Shown here piece by piece: positions 34,862 through 47,627 of a stretch of DNA of 64,000 bases. Within the stretch, counting starts at the first letter, position 1. The number at the start of each line of letters is the position of its first letter. Under the pieces are notes generated by a model. That model did not search any database, was not told the origin of the DNA, and saw nothing but the letters and a program-made list of their open reading frames with translations. A program made the position numbers and the translations under genes. Location of the stretch: positions 263,981,111 to 264,045,110 of the forward strand of contig OX422219.1 in NCBI GenBank assembly GCA_949130495.1. Reading direction: 5' to 3'. Origin of the DNA: Sambucus nigra. Taxonomy: Eukaryota; Streptophyta; Magnoliopsida; Dipsacales; Adoxaceae.

Positions 34862-36540
34862 ACCCCTACCCACCCACCCCCACCCCCTCCCCCACCACGA
34901 CCGTGACAACTACATATATTGTTTATCAATAAAATTATGACATGGGATAATTATAATTGTAGCATAAATTTCATTATCATGGGTTTTACCTAATTGAATT
35001 AATTTCATGAATAAAATTATTATCAATTTAAATGAAAATATCAATTATTATCCTATATTTTTGAATGAAATATTTATTTTGAATGAAAATATCAATTATT
35101 ATCCAATTATTATCCAACTATTATCAATTATTTATTTTGAATATAAATAATATTCAAAACCCCACCCACCTCCACCCCCACCCCCACCCCCTCCCGATGT
35201 TTATTATCCAATTATTATCCAACTATTATCAATTATTTATAAAATTGATGTCTACTTTTAGTGTTGTGTATATATGTTAGTTGATGCCATTATATTTTTA
35301 CCCTAATTAGATTCTAAGGTTATCTCAATTTATGTTTTAAGTTCGTATCCATTTGTGATGTTCAAGTAGTTTGAAATGTTGGAATTATATACTATTACTT
35401 TGACCGTTAGTTTGTGCACCAACTAAATTGACCATCACACACACCCCACCCCACCCCACCCCCTCCCCCACCACACACCACCACACACACACACACACAC
35501 ACCCCACCCCACCCCACCCCACCCCCTACAAGTCTAAGGATGTTCTTGATTAAACATGGGAAATCTCATATCGTTTGCAAAAAGTTCATAGATTCTTAAT
35601 CCCTAGGGTTATGGATATTAAATTTCTTTCACAATTATTTCTTCGATTACGATGGGTGAAGTTCAATTATATGTTAGAATAATAGATCCTCGCAAGTTGG
35701 TCAATCATTGTGGGAATAGGTATGAGATCATAATTTGGAGGAATTCACGTCCAAGAAATAATTTAGATTGTGATACCCCTTGATAGACTTATATGTTTTG
35801 TGTACCCGATCAATGAACTATTTTATAATCCTATAGAATTAAGTTTTAGAATCAAGGAATTGATCAGATATTCATTAAAATCGGTTAGTAGAAAATTTAT
35901 TTAACCAAGAGGGTATCGAAAACATAACGTGGGGAATCATAATAGACCGTAATCAACTTTAATAATAAGAACACATTCTTTCGAGTGATTTATAAATAAT
36001 TAAATTTGAGTGCAATCATGACTATTTAGTGGAATGAATCGTGATTAAATAAATAAAGGATATAAATTAGACGGTTATAAATTGGGATTTCCTAGTATTT
36101 ACTTTGAATCCAGTTTATTTATTTATCTTTGGTCCCTAGTATAGTCATTGCCCAAGTAGTAGGAGCGAAACTCTATAAAACCCTAGTTTAGATAAAGCCC
36201 GTGAATTATCCCTCCCCCACCACACACCACCACACACACACACACACACCCCACCCCCTCCCCCACCACACACCACCACACACACACACACACCCCACCC
36301 CACCCCCTGCCCCCTCCACCACCCCCTCCCCCACCACACACCACCACACACACACACACACCCCACCCCACCCCACCCCACCCCCTGCCCCCCTCCACCA
36401 CCCCCTCCACCACCCCTCCCCCAAAACACACCACCACACACACACACACACCGCACCCCACCCCACCCCACCCCCTGCCACCCTCCCCTACCCCCTCCCT
36501 CACCCTGCCCCACCCCGCCCCACCCCGCCCCACCCGCACA
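34769..36540 (-). repeat. C-rich (G-rich on minus) CCCCACC/CACACA arrays of CACTA-2
   Basis: Three blocks, 34769-34903, 35431-35525 and 36210-36540, have many C4-C5 runs separated by one to three bases, mixed with CACACACA. The minus strand is strongly G-quadruplex-prone. The blocks correspond to the G-rich arrays in CACTA-1. Frames across them are low-complexity artefacts. AT-rich sequence with no gene lies between the blocks. Confidence 0.85.
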
Positions 36541-36605
36541 CACATACACACATATATATATACACATACACACATAAATATACACACAAATATATATATA
36601 AATGG

Positions 36606-36636
36606 AAGAGAGAGAGAGAGAGAGAAATTGGACCTG

Positions 36637-36669
<33 letters not shown>

Positions 36670-36700
36670 CAGCGTCGAGAGAGAGAGAGAGAGAGGGAGG
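36606..36700. repeat. GA microsatellite cluster in CACTA-2
   Basis: Runs of GA are interrupted at the same places as the CT cluster in CACTA-1 (8763-8865), in inverse orientation. Confidence 0.95.
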
Positions 36701-36749
36701 GAACGGTGGGAGGGAAAAAAGAAGGGGGAAAAGGGTTTTTGCTGGAAAA

Positions 36750-36900
36750 GTTGTCACGGTCGTGTCAAGGTCATTGACCGTGACAATAATTGTCATGGTC
36801 AATGACCGTGACAATTAAATTTGGCACGGACTTGTCACGGTCAATGACCGTGACATAAAACGCGTGTTTTTTTGTCACGGTCAATGACCTTGACAAGGCT
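36750..36900. repeat. Subterminal palindrome array, right end of CACTA-2
   Basis: There are at least three near-complete GTCACGGTCA/TGACCGTGAC pairs. It matches 8500-8700 of CACTA-1 in inverse orientation. Confidence 0.88.
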
Positions 36901-36941
36901 GGTCGGCTGAAAGGTGACAATTTGCCCATTTTGGTGTAGTG

Positions 36942-38660
36942 CTCATTCCACCCCATAGACGGGGTTCAATAACCAAATTGTGTCTGCTTCTTCAACACAT
37001 GCCTCAAGATATGGCTTTAGGCGTTGTCCATTAACTTTTAATGTGTCTCCCCCTTTGGATCTTCTAGCTCCACTACTCCATGGGGGAACACTTCTCTCAC
37101 AACGAATGGGCCCATCCACCGCGAACATAACTTGCCGAGAAACAAGTGTAAACGTGAGTTGTAAAGAAGAACTTTTTGACCCAAATGAAACTATTTTCGT
37201 TGGATAATTCTATCATGTGCGAGTTTCATTCTTTCTTTGAATATCTTGACTTTTTCATACGCATCATTGCACATTTCTTCCAACTCATTCAATTGAATCT
37301 TGCTTGCTTCACGGACTTGGTCCATATTGTAGTTTAACCTCTTGATTGCCCAATAGGCTTTGTGCTCTAGTTCCACGGGGAGATGGCAAGGATTGCCATA
37401 CACAAAGAGAAAAAGGGACATTTCGAGGGGGCTCTTTGATGTAGTTCTATAAGACCATAACACATCGTTCAAATGGAGGGGCCAATATTTTCGATTAGTA
37501 TCAACGGTCTTTTCAAGAATGTGATTGATTTCATGATTGGATAATTCGGCTAGACCACTCATTTGGGGGTGATATGTCATCCCAACCTATGGACGACCCC
37601 AAACTTTCACATGAGTTTTTCGAACAACCGATTGCAAAAGTGTTTGCCATTGTCTTGAATGATCGCCTTTGGAGCTCCGAAGCGAGAAAGTATGTGTTCT
37701 TATAAGAACTTGATCACCACCTTATTGTCATTGGTCTTCGTAGATATGGCTTCAACCCATTTTGACACATAGTCTACCGCAACAAGGATGTATAAGAATC
37801 CAAAGGAGGGAGGAAAAGGGTCCATAAAGTCAATACCCCAATAATCAAATATCTCAATGACGAGTATAAGGGTCAATGGCATCATGTCTCGTCCAGTAAT
37901 GGCTCCCATACTTTGACATCTAACGCAAGATTTGCAATAAGCATTAACATCTCAAAAAATTTTGGGACAATAGAGACTGCTTTGAAGGATCTTAGAGGTC
38001 GTCTTGTTCGTCAAAAAATTGACCTCCTCAAGCTTCCGTTTGATAAAAATGGATGACACTAGGTATCTCGTCATCTGGTATGCATCGTCGGATGATTTGG
38101 TCAGCGTAATATTTGAACAAAAATGGATCATCATATAAGAATATGCGTGACTAAGTAAGGAACTTCTTCCTCTCTTATTGTCATTGGTCTTCGTAGATAT
38201 GGCTTCAACCCATTTTGACACATAGTCTACCGCAACAAGGATGTATAAGAATCCAAATGAGGTAGGAAAAGGGTCCATAAAGTCAATACCCCAATAATCA
38301 AATATCTCAATGACGAGTATAAGGGTCAATGGCATCATGTCTCGTCCAGTAATGGCTCCCATACTTTGACATCTAACGCAAGATTTGCAATAAGCATTAA
38401 CATCTCAAAAAATTGTGGGACAATAGAGACTGCTTTGAAGGATCTTAGAGGTCGTCTTGTTCGTAAAAAAATGACCTCCTCAAGCTTCCGTTTGATAAAA
38501 ATGGATGACACTAGGTATCTCGTCATCTGGTATGCATCGTCGGATGATTTGGTCAGCGTAATATTTGAACAAAAATGGATCATCATATAAGAATATGCGT
38601 GACTAAGTAAGGAACTTCTTCCTCTCTTGTGGTGTCCACTTGGAGGGGACCACTCCCATG
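36942..38660 (-). pseudogene. Athila integrase (element C), with internal tandem duplication
   Basis: Recognisable parts on the minus strand are a zinc-binding-like CKSCVRCQ region, the core with [13 protein letters not shown] and [10 protein letters not shown] (37760-37860), then HPQMSGLAELSNHEINHILE (37510-37570), and the C-terminal NGQRLKPYLE (36990-37030). Integrase would insert the element cDNA. The gene is broken by frameshifts near 37580-37700 and by a 453-bp direct duplication covering part of the zinc-binding region and core. Confidence 0.82.
37721..38626. repeat. 453-bp tandem duplication inside the integrase
   Basis: 37721-38173 and 38174-38626 are nearly identical direct copies. 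Only a few substitutions are visible, for example GGAGGGAGG versus TGAGGTAGG and CAAAAAATT versus AAAAAAAT. The copies abut with no spacer. It arose after the element was inserted or late in its life. Confidence 0.93.
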
Positions 38661-40061
38661 ACAAGGTAATTTGCTATATCCATAAACCAGGGGAGAGAAG
38701 AAGTGGTAAATAGTTACTAATCCGGAAAATATTCGTCTACGGGTATAGGATCACTAGGTACGTCGAACGAAAGTTGCGACAAATGGTTGGCGACGACATT
38801 TTTTACTCTCTTCTTGTCTTTTATAGAGACATTGAACTCTTGTAGGAGTAGGATCCACCTTATGAGGCATAATTTAACATCCTTTTTTGAAAGGAGATAC
38901 TTAAGAGTCTCATGGTCGATAAGGCAAGTGATTAACGAACTGACAAGGTAGGAGTGGAATTTGCCTAGGGCAAAAACTATGGCTAATAATTCTTTCTCCG
39001 TGGTGGAGTAATTAAGTTGCGATTCAGTTAGTGTTCAGCTGGCGTAGTTTATGACATGAGCCTTCTTATCTTATCTTTGGCCCAAAACAACCCCATATCA
39101 TAATCATTCGCATCACACATGATCTCGAATAAAAGGGACCAATTCGGAGCTTGCATAATGGGAGCGGATACGAGCATGCTTTTTAAGTTTTCAAAAGGGC
39201 TTTGGCATGCTTCATTCCACTTAAAGGGGGCATCCTTCATAAGGAGGTTACATAAGGACCTAGCGATAACACTAAAATCCTTAATAAACCTCCGATAAAA
39301 ACCCACGTGGCCCAAGAAAGAGCGCACATCCTTTAGTGACTTAGGAGGGGAAATATTGGCTATGATATCTACTTTCACCCTATCAACTTCAATACCTTTG
39401 GACAACATTATGCGGCCAAGAACTATTCCTTTAGTAATCATGAAATGTCACTTCTCCCAATTTAATACCAACTTCTTTTCTACACAACGGGCTAGCACTT
39501 TTTCAATATTTGCGAGACAAAGGTCAAAAGAGGGTCCGAAGACACTAAAGTCATCCATAAAAACCTCAAGGCCCCTTTCGAGCATATCACTAAAGAGACT
39601 AAGCATGCTGTTTTGAAAGGTCACGGGTGTATTACATAATCCAAAAGGCATACGTTTGTAGGCAAACATGCCAAAAGTACATGTGAACGTCATCATCTCT
39701 TGATCAAGCACGTCTACCTCAACTTGGTTATATCCGAAATAACCATCAAGGAAGAAATATAATGTGTGTCCGTTACTCTCTCTAAAATTTGATCGATGAA
39801 TGGTAGAGGGAAATGATCTTTTCTCATGTCGGCATTGAGCTTTCGGTAGTCAATGCAAATGTGACACCCGGTGGTGGTGCGTTGGGGAATTAGCTCACCC
39901 TTGGAATTCTCGACCACAGTCGTTCCCGACTTTTTCATAACGATTTGGATAGGACTCACCCACTTGCTATTCGAGATGGGATAAATTATGCCCGCATCCA
40001 ATAGCTTAATAATCTTCGCTCTCACTACATCTTTCATAGTGGGGTTCAATTGCCTTTGCAT
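38661..40061 (-). pseudogene. Athila reverse transcriptase and RNase H (element C)
   Basis: RT parts on the minus strand: CIDYRKLNADMRKDHFPLPF near 39800-39860, MPFGLCNTPVTFQ near 39615-39655, and the catalytic FMDDF near 39550. RNase H/connection parts: VRSFLGHVGFYRRFIKDFS near 39270-39325 and LFEIMCDANDYDMG, where the DAS of the active site is DAN. The enzyme would copy element RNA into DNA. Stops and frame changes break it. Confidence 0.85.
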
Positions 40062-40528
40062 CTCCCTCTAAGGCTTCACGTCCTCCCCGAGGTGGATTTT
40101 ATGGGTACAAATAGGGGGGCTTATACCTTTCAAATCCGCAATGCTCCAACTAAAAGCACGGAGATGCTTCCTCAAAATCGCTAGTAATTTACCATCATGC
40201 TCTTTGTATAAGCTCGAGGAGACAACAACGAGAAATGTCTCATCCTCTCCCAAATAATCTTATCTTACATTGGAGGATAGTTTCTTTAATTCGAGGGTGG
40301 GAGTTTTTTTTTTTTGGAGGGAACCGTGCGCGACTCCCTTAGTGGTTGTTCCTTGAATCTTGAAGCCCAATTAACCTCTCTCACGTACTCATTTGACACT
40401 CTCTCATTTAATATCTATCTCAACTGCTCCACCTCCCTCTGCAAGTCGGTGCACATCTCGTCACACTCACTACTCGAAATAAGGCATGCTCCTAGGGCAT
40501 CCCCACCGATATTTCCCTCTATGTTCTC

Positions 40529-41088
40529 TTATACTACCTCCTCGATAAGTTCTACCGTGTGAAAATCGTCCTCATCACCCACTTGCTTGGTGATATTGAA
40601 GATATTTGTCTCAGGTGTCATGTTCCCGAATGTGAGTTGCATTTGCCCATTTTGAGTGTTAATTAATGCGTTAGCTGTGGCTAAGAATGGGCGACCTAGG
40701 ATGACGGGAGCATGATTGTTCGAGGGGATGGAGGTCCCCGTGTCCCAAATGATAATAGCTACCGGGAAGTAGAAGGTGTCCACTTGGACTATCACGTCCT
40801 CGACAATCCCTCGAGGTATCTTCACGGTATGAACAATGAGTTGGAGAGTGATCTTGGTGGGATTGAGGTGCCCCAAATCTAACTGCCTATATATGGAATT
40901 AGGAGAATGTTAACACTCACCCCTAAATTGAGTAAGGATTTTTCTATGCGGTTTTCTCCAATAATGCACGAAATGGTAGCTGTACCCAGATCTTTAAACT
41001 TTGGTGGGAGGTCATTAAGTAGAACGGAGCTCACATTTTGTGCTAGGAAAACATTTATTTTAACCTTTAGTTTTCGTTTCACCGTCAA
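40529..41088 (-). pseudogene. Athila aspartic protease (element C), catalytic Asp changed
   Basis: On the minus strand LPPKFKDLGTATISCIIG leads to SLLNLGVSVN, where the family has DLGAS, so the catalytic Asp reads as Asn. The second half has VKIPRGIVEDVIVQVDTFYF and then PVILGRPFLATANALI, typical Athila flap and C-terminal motifs. A frame break lies near 40877. The protease would mature Gag-Pol. Confidence 0.83.
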
Positions 41089-41126
41089 TAAATCCTTAAG
41101 GACTTTAGCATAGACATGAATTTGCT

Positions 41127-42720
41127 CTATGACCTCGAAAAAGGTAAATTTAGATTTACTTGCTTAAATACATCTAGCACATCTTCCCGGGAGACCTCTT
41201 TTTGAGGTGGAACCAACCATTGAGGGAAAGGCGCAACATTGGGTGGTTTCACTTTAAATTCGGTCCCACTAGTGTCGTCGTTGTCACTCTCATTTAAGGG
41301 GGAATCTTCGACCTCTTTCGTGCTGGGCAAAACCTCCTTATCTTTAGGTTCATCGTGTGGGGAGGTGATAAATCAACAACTCTCCCACTATGTAGAGTGG
41401 TGATGACTTCACATTGCTCTTGATGGTTGTTGGATGTAGAGCTAACATTATATTGACCTTGGGGAGGTCTTTGGCCTTGGGCCGAAAACTTCCTTCTCTT
41501 GGAGAATTAAGGACGATTGCACCTTTGAAATGTTCACATTCATTTCGGCAAAAATTCGGGCATTTTGAGCATTGGTTGAATTTTGAGATTGTATGAATTG
41601 ATTCAAACTATCCTCGAGATTTCTCCGTAGTTGGGTGATATACGGCGCGGGAGGTGGTGCTTGCATATGTGGAGCTTGTTGAAAATGCGGAGGTGGTGGT
41701 GGAGGAGGGGCAACGTGTGAATTAGGATACAACGCGACATTTTGTTGCCCATGGATAAAACCACGATGGTTCCTCTATGAAGGTTTATAAGAATTCCCGT
41801 GAGGGGCATTGAAATTACCCTTAAATCCTCCAACCGCTTCCACTTGCTCATGAAGCATGACTTTCTAGGTGGGTATCGTCGGGAATTCCTTTGTTGAATG
41901 GCCTGCCTCACAAAGTGCACACACCTTCTATTTTATTGCCCGGGTGGATCTGGTTGTTTCTCTTTCCCGTGAGTCGACTACGTCTTCCAATCTTTTCTTA
42001 AGTTGGCTGACTCTAAGTTTCTACTCGGCTTCCTTGTCCAATTGATAGATACCGGACGTGGAAGGAGATTTGGATGTTTGTTGAACCCGATTTTGGGTGT
42101 TAGGATCAAATGTGTCCCATGCTTGAGTAGTCTCGCTGATATACTTAAGATGTGCCTCTGCATCATTAACACCAAAAAATTCTCCATCATACATAGTCTC
42201 AACGAGTTATTTAGAAGCTATACTTAGCCCATGGTAGAAGAAAAAGATAAGACGATACTTCTTAAAATCGTGATGTGGGCATGTGTTGACAACCTCATTG
42301 AAACGATCCCAACATCGATCAAATGGCTCATTTTCTTATTGTCTAAACGTTTGAATTTTAGCTTTGATGGAATTCGTTCGTTGTTGGGGGAAGAATTTCA
42401 AAAGAAATTCAGCCTGTATATCTCTCTATGATCCAATAGCGTTCGGTGATAAAGACAATAGCCAAGTCTTGGATTTATCCTTCAAAGAGAAAGGAAAAAG
42501 CTTGAGGCGAACGACGTCTTGAGTGCAAGCTTGATCACTAAACGTATAGCACACCTCTTTTAACTCACATATGTGGAGGTAAGGTTTTTTCGAATCCATA
42601 CCGTGAAAGGTGGGAAGAATCTAGTTCTTCCTGTGGGTACCTCATCCATTTTTGTAGTCCCAAAGAAGTAGCCGAATTGAGCCCTATTGAAAATAGGGAG
42701 AGCCCGACCCAAACTCCAAA
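41127..42720 (-). pseudogene. Athila gag remnant (element C)
   Basis: On the minus strand, gag-like LKDKSRLGYC and MSHLIDVGIVSMRL pieces (42290-42500) precede ETMYDGEFFGVNDAEAHLKY (~42150-42205) and a degenerate zinc knuckle CALCEAGHSTKEF (~41910-41950) in which the last Cys is Phe. A Pro/His-rich linker follows at 41660-41730. Several stops and frameshifts break it. Gag would form the particle. Confidence 0.72.
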
Positions 42721-43061
42721 GCCTAAAAAATAGTTAGTTAGCAAAGACTCATCCTGTTCCTAAAATCTCTCGTGAGATATTCTAGGGATAGTGGGCTAAT
42801 GTGGGAGTGACCAACACCCCCACTCTCCAAAGTTTACCTGTATATATTATATTCCTGTCACGGGGCAAAGGGTATGTATTAGAAAATACTCATTTGGAGA
42901 AAAAAGAAATAGAAATTGAGAGCACCACCGTGGACGTAGGTAGCTTGTCGAACCACGTACATCTTGTGTTGTGTGTGATCGTGATTGTTCTTATTAGTGT
43001 TCTTTATTTTTTTGGTGATTGCATTTACTTATAATTTGTGTTGAGATTTATTGTCATCACA
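42721..43061 (+). mobile_element. 3' end of the 5' LTR of Tat-like element D
   Basis: The sequence ends TTGTCATCACA directly before a Tat-type PBS, so it is the end of an LTR on the plus strand. Its left part is missing and the exact junction with the element C gag is unclear. Confidence 0.55.
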
Positions 43062-43063
43062 AT

Positions 43064-43081
43064 TGGCGCCGCCTGTGGGAA
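43064..43081 (+). other. Primer binding site of element D
   Basis: TGGCGCCGCCTGTGGGAA is one base away from the TGGCGCCGTCTGTGGGAA seen in many Tat-lineage (Retand/TatII) elements. It follows the LTR end by two bases. Confidence 0.8.
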
Positions 43082-44533
43082 GCGATTGTTCTTCCTTTAA
43101 GAAAGCCTTCACCAACAAGAACCTCGAATGTCTGATCATAGCAGCAATGCCCCTAAAGCAGGGGACATTCAAGAGCAACCTATCCCTCATAGGGTTAGAT
43201 CCAAAGTTCGATGCTCAAACCCAAGGCTTTGTTCGGAACGATAAGCCTCCAAAGAAAGCCAGGGGCCAATTAGGTCTACACAAGTATTCAGGCTGATCGA
43301 CGCCTATGAGGCCAGGCTCCAAGAGCAGGAGAAGGCTACTCGCAAGAAGGAAGCCAAGAATGATAGCCTCAAAAGGTGACTGGAGAGGATGGAGATAGAA
43401 CTCCATCGTAATATGAGGCAACGTCATTATCGGACTCCTAGCCCTCAGGCGAGTAGATCTTGCAGCCGAGGAGGGAGCCCAAGGCGTCTGTCTCAAAGAG
43501 TTGAGGGACACAGGTTAGATAACAAATGGTCCAAGAAATAACAACCAACTCTCCGTTATAGGAGTCCAGGCCGAAGGAACGACGATATACGAAACTTGGT
43601 CCGGAGAGAGATGGACCAACACCCAATACATCGGGGTGCCAGATCGACAAGAGCGCTAGCTAGGCGAGCTCTTAGGACCCAGATGAAGTCCCCTTTTTTA
43701 AGGGTAATAGAGGAAGAGGAAGCTCCCAAGAAGTAAGAAATTCCCATGTTTAAGATCTATGATGGAAAGACAGATCCCATCGACCATGTCAGACAGTACA
43801 GGCAGGCCATGACCCTTTGGAGCCACAAGGACGCACTGGTGTGCCTAATTTTCCCATCGATCTTGCACGATGTGGCCCAAAAGTGGTTCGAGAAACTCCC
43901 CCACAGTTCCATTAGGAACTTCGAGTCCCTGACAGAGCTCTTCATAGCTCGCTTCATTACCAGCAGCTCCCATCCGAAGAGGATAATTTCTTTGCTGACG
44001 ATGAAGAAAAAGCCCCAGGAGAACCTCAGAGACTACGCAAAGAGGTATTATGAGCTGTTCACCGAGGTCGAGGACTGCTCGGAGCAGGTCACCGTTGCAT
44101 CCTTCAAGATTGGGTTACCTAAATCCTACCTCTTGCACCAGTCCCTCACTAAGAAGGAGGCCACAACCATCGACGACTTGATGCTCGTATTGAAAAATAT
44201 ACCAAAGTTGAAGATGTGACCCATCTCGGTATAGGAGAAAATAGCTACGCCAAGGTTGATGGCAAGGGGAGTGACAATAATGAGGGTTAAAATAAAGGGA
44301 GTAAGAATGGGGGAAAGAATGTCCCCAAGAATGGGAGCAAGAGTGATGCCTCGAAGGCATTTCAAACAGTACACACAGTTTTTAAAGAACCGATCTACAA
44401 GATTCTGGCAAAGATCAACGATGAGCCATTCATTAAGTGGCCCAAGAAAATGTGTGAAGACCCTTCCAAGCGGAACAATGCATTGATATGTGCTTTCCAC
44501 AAGGAGGGCGGGCACAAAACCGAGAACTGCATG
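43082..44533 (+). pseudogene. Tat-lineage gag remnant of element D
   Basis: The core gag domain (PF03732-like) is open from 43746: YDGKTDPIDHVRQYRQAMTL, then LHDVAQKWFEKLP, NFESLTELFIARF and ENLRDYAKRYYELF. A TAA at 43735-43737 interrupts the upstream part and a frameshift follows at ~44210. The C-terminal part has IYKILAKINDEPF and a knuckle CAFHKEGGHKTENC ending at 44530. The gene stops there because element E begins at 44534. Confidence 0.82.
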
Positions 44534-47500
44534 TGACACCCCGCCTAATTAAATACTGGGCGATCACTCATTTATTAAATTAAAATCAAGGTGAACAGTT
44601 GGTTCATTCTTAGCATCACTGTCGTGAAAATAATTTTTTCCAAATTAACACCCTAATTAATTAAGCTAAGTGTCAAAACCATTTACAACATTACTAAACA
44701 ATTTTATTTTTAAAGAAAAATTATTTATTTAATTAGTAACAACAATTACAATAAGTAAGAATCATACAACAATTATCCTGGAACATAATCCAATTACTTT
44801 AAACATTCAACATCCAAAATCCCAACATTTAAAACTTAATGTAAAACATACATGCTGAATAAATCCTAAAGTAACAGTACAAGAACTAACTGAAATATTA
44901 ATGTCCCAACAAAACAGATAAATAGTGGAAAGGGCGACACATGCCCAAGTAACTGAGAATCATAGGAATGGAATCAAGTAAATGAAACCGCCTAAGCAAG
45001 TGGCCTGCAACTCCCACCTAAGCTGCTGCACGTTCCTTCCAAGGGATCCTAAGCAAGACGCCCCTGTGGCTGGGCACCTGTAGTACATACATATATATAC
45101 AAAAGAGAGAGAGAGAGAAAAACGGAAACGGGTCAGAGCCCGATAGTGTATATGATTTAAAAATTCGTTTAGCAAGTATTTAAATTGATAGAGGCCAATG
45201 TAACAACATATTAGTGCGACACTCTCTTGAGAAATTCTCACCTCTCTTCTAATGTTCACGCCTATCGTACTAACCTTCCCAACGGATTATTTATCATATA
45301 CCACACTAATCTCCCCCGACAATTCATCTTATCTTAGGTTATTCGTAAGATTTAAAACTGAACAAGACAATTATTTAAAATGTAAGATTTCAATTTGTAA
45401 CCACAGTTCTCATTTTAACTTTATCAATAAAGTTTTCCAGTGTCATATTATACTTTCTCAAAACAAGTATTTATAATTTGAGTCATCAACCATGTCCTAC
45501 TTACAAAATCACAGTAGGCAGTTCCAAATTCCAGAATTTCATATATATATTAGCTACTCGTATAATATATATATTATAACAGCACCCCAAATAAACTATG
45601 GTGTGGGCATACTCTACTATCCAAAGCCCCATATCACTCATATTAAGGGGAATACATTCGGAATCACTCTCGAATTGTATTAACATACATACACAAACAA
45701 TATTGAGGCGAAATATAGATTCCAAGTCTCTAAGAGGATGGCACATGCCTGCGTCTCTTAGGACCGTCTGAACTATCACATCGATAGCCTGTACCAAGGA
45801 TATCTATCTTCTAGGGTACAAGTCAATATCCCCCATAAAGGTCCCATCGAGATAAGACTGTCCCAGCGCGGTAACCTCAGGGATAGCAAGTAGCGTGGGC
45901 ATGATTTTCACACATAGATAGCATATTCATACACAATCATATAACTATACTAATATTACCATATCAATATTAGGTATATTTCAAATCCCATAGTTACGAC
46001 TCTTATCCTTATTTTCACATTTTTAGTAAACACATATAACGGTTCGTTTCTAAACTTGATTCGGTATTATTCCAACTTACCACATAACTCTCATGGCTTT
46101 ATCCTCCCAATTATAAAATTCAGTAGGTATTCACCTATTCTCTATCGTAACTATTTGACGTAATCTCTCACTTTATATACGTAGTTTCATTGTTCCTTTA
46201 TGTAATTATCCCAAAAGTACAATTCTTGTCTCACATTAAAGGGCCCAACATTATTCATATACCCTACTGGTCTTCCAAACTCCCAAAACATTTTATTAAG
46301 GGTGTCCAAGAATTATCTCACGATAAATTGAATTTAACTCATTTAAAAAGGGAAATAGGAGTCTTCTAGGAGGGGTCGATCAATAGATGTCTGGGGCTCG
46401 ATCGATTGAAACTTCGATCGATCGAAGCTCTGGGCTCGATCGATCGATCAAGCAGGTATTGCGATTTTTGCAGAATTGCAGTTACGGGTTCTAACACATT
46501 TCTTCATCCAAATCCATATTTTTCAATCCTAAATGTCTCAAAAATTGTACTACCAACATTATATCATCCTACTAGGTATTTCCAACGTGAAGCATGAGGA
46601 ATTCTATCATTATACATGGATTAACCAACCAAAAATTATTATAATTATCAAGAACCCTAGAATTCTCTTAAACATGGTTCTAACAAGTATTTCCAGAAAT
46701 TTCCTTCTTGTAAACATCATAATTTCGTGGGTAATTCCTCTACATGGCAAGGGTTTCCAGAATTATCAATTTATTCATCACTACATGCAATTTCCTAACT
46801 CATATCTTAGGTTTCTTCCATAAAAACTCATTCTAATTACTCCTACACTAATATGAAAGATGCACCAACGAAATAGGCAAGATAAACACTTGCCTAGGAT
46901 TTTTGGTCTTCTAATTTGCAGATGATTTTGGCGTGGTTGCGTAGCCCGTTGCACGATCTACGCGTTGGTGGTGGTGGCGGTGCAAACGGATGGATTTTGG
47001 GCCTTGAAGTTGCCTTGAGAGCTCTCTCCTTCCTCTCATATGGCCGTTCTTGTGTTTGAGTTTTCTAACCCTAGTTGACTAACCTAAATGGCTGATATAG
47101 ATTACTGATTTTCGTGGGTTTAATTACCCAAAAATGTGAAATGTCCAAAACGACCTCCCGGGGTACCAATTAGGCCTAAAAACGCCCCGAGACCCAAACT
47201 AAACCCCCGGGTACACTTTTCTAACTATCTCGACCCTTTCGGACGCGTTGGCGCACTCAAAACGACCATACAAATGACTTATAAAATATTCACTTTTATT
47301 TAACAATGTTTAGTCCCGACGCGACATGGGTGCGTCCCGACTCAAATTTCTAAAATTGTCATTTTATTCACTCGTGACATTCAATATAACCAATATTACA
47401 TATTACTTTGCTCATTAGTAATATTCAACAAATTTCCCATAATTACTAACTCTCGTCACGTTAATAATTATAACATAATTAATTTCCGATAATTACTAAC

Positions 47501-47617
47501 TCTCGTCACGTTAATAATTATAACATAATTAATTTCCGGATTTTTATTAAATAATTAACTCACATTAAATTTAATAAATCCCCAAATTAGTATAGCATAA
47601 AAATACGGGGTATTACA
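44534..47617 (-). mobile_element. 3' LTR of Tekay chromovirus E
   Basis: On the minus strand it begins TGTAATACCCCG at 47617, after the polypurine tract TAGGGGGGAAG, and ends GGTGTCA at 44534. Length is 3084 bp. It shares its terminal segment with the L1 LTR. It contains paired/triple GATCGATC blocks at 46376-46452. Small frames within it are not recognised. Confidence 0.85.
46376..46452. repeat. GATCGATC palindromic cluster in the E LTR
   Basis: The blocks are GTCGATCAATAGAT, CTCGATCGATTGA, CTTCGATCGATCGAAG and CTCGATCGATCGATCAAG, with CTGGGG and CTCTGGG between them. It is the same arrangement as in L1 and element A. Confidence 0.88.
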
Positions 47618-47627
47618 TACTTCCCCC

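Larger units (their letters stand above)
32371..36941 (-). mobile_element. CACTA-2: 4.6-kb CACTA (EnSpm) transposon with a TNPA-like gene
   Basis: The ends are CACTACACCAAATCTGCCC and GCCCATTTTGGTGTAGTG with target duplication CTC (32368-32370, 36942-36944). Palindromic GTCACGGTCA/TGACCGTGAC motifs fill 32396-32690 and 36750-36900. Removing it reunites the pol end and 3' part of element C. It carries a TNPA-like gene, but I see no TNPD/Transposase_21 catalytic transposase, so it is probably not autonomous. The 34600-36180 interior is AT-rich with CCCCAC arrays and no recognisable gene. Confidence 0.93.
36942..42720 (-). pseudogene. Degenerate Athila gag-pol of element C
   Basis: Read along the minus strand the order is gag, protease, RT, RNase H, integrase, the Ty3/gypsy order. 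Sequence signatures are Athila-like, for example NGQRLKPYLEACVEEAD in the integrase tail and GIDFMDPFP in its core. Every domain is broken by stops and frameshifts, so no polyprotein can be made. The gag start and 5' LTR are missing on the right, where a Tat LTR fragment begins. The left end is cut by CACTA-2, and ORF2 of this element follows on the far side. Confidence 0.88.

Noticed and set aside
36145..36818. Several 90-205-codon ORFs on both strands
   Set aside because: They are low-complexity frames over CCCCAC/CACACA and GA arrays in CACTA-2.
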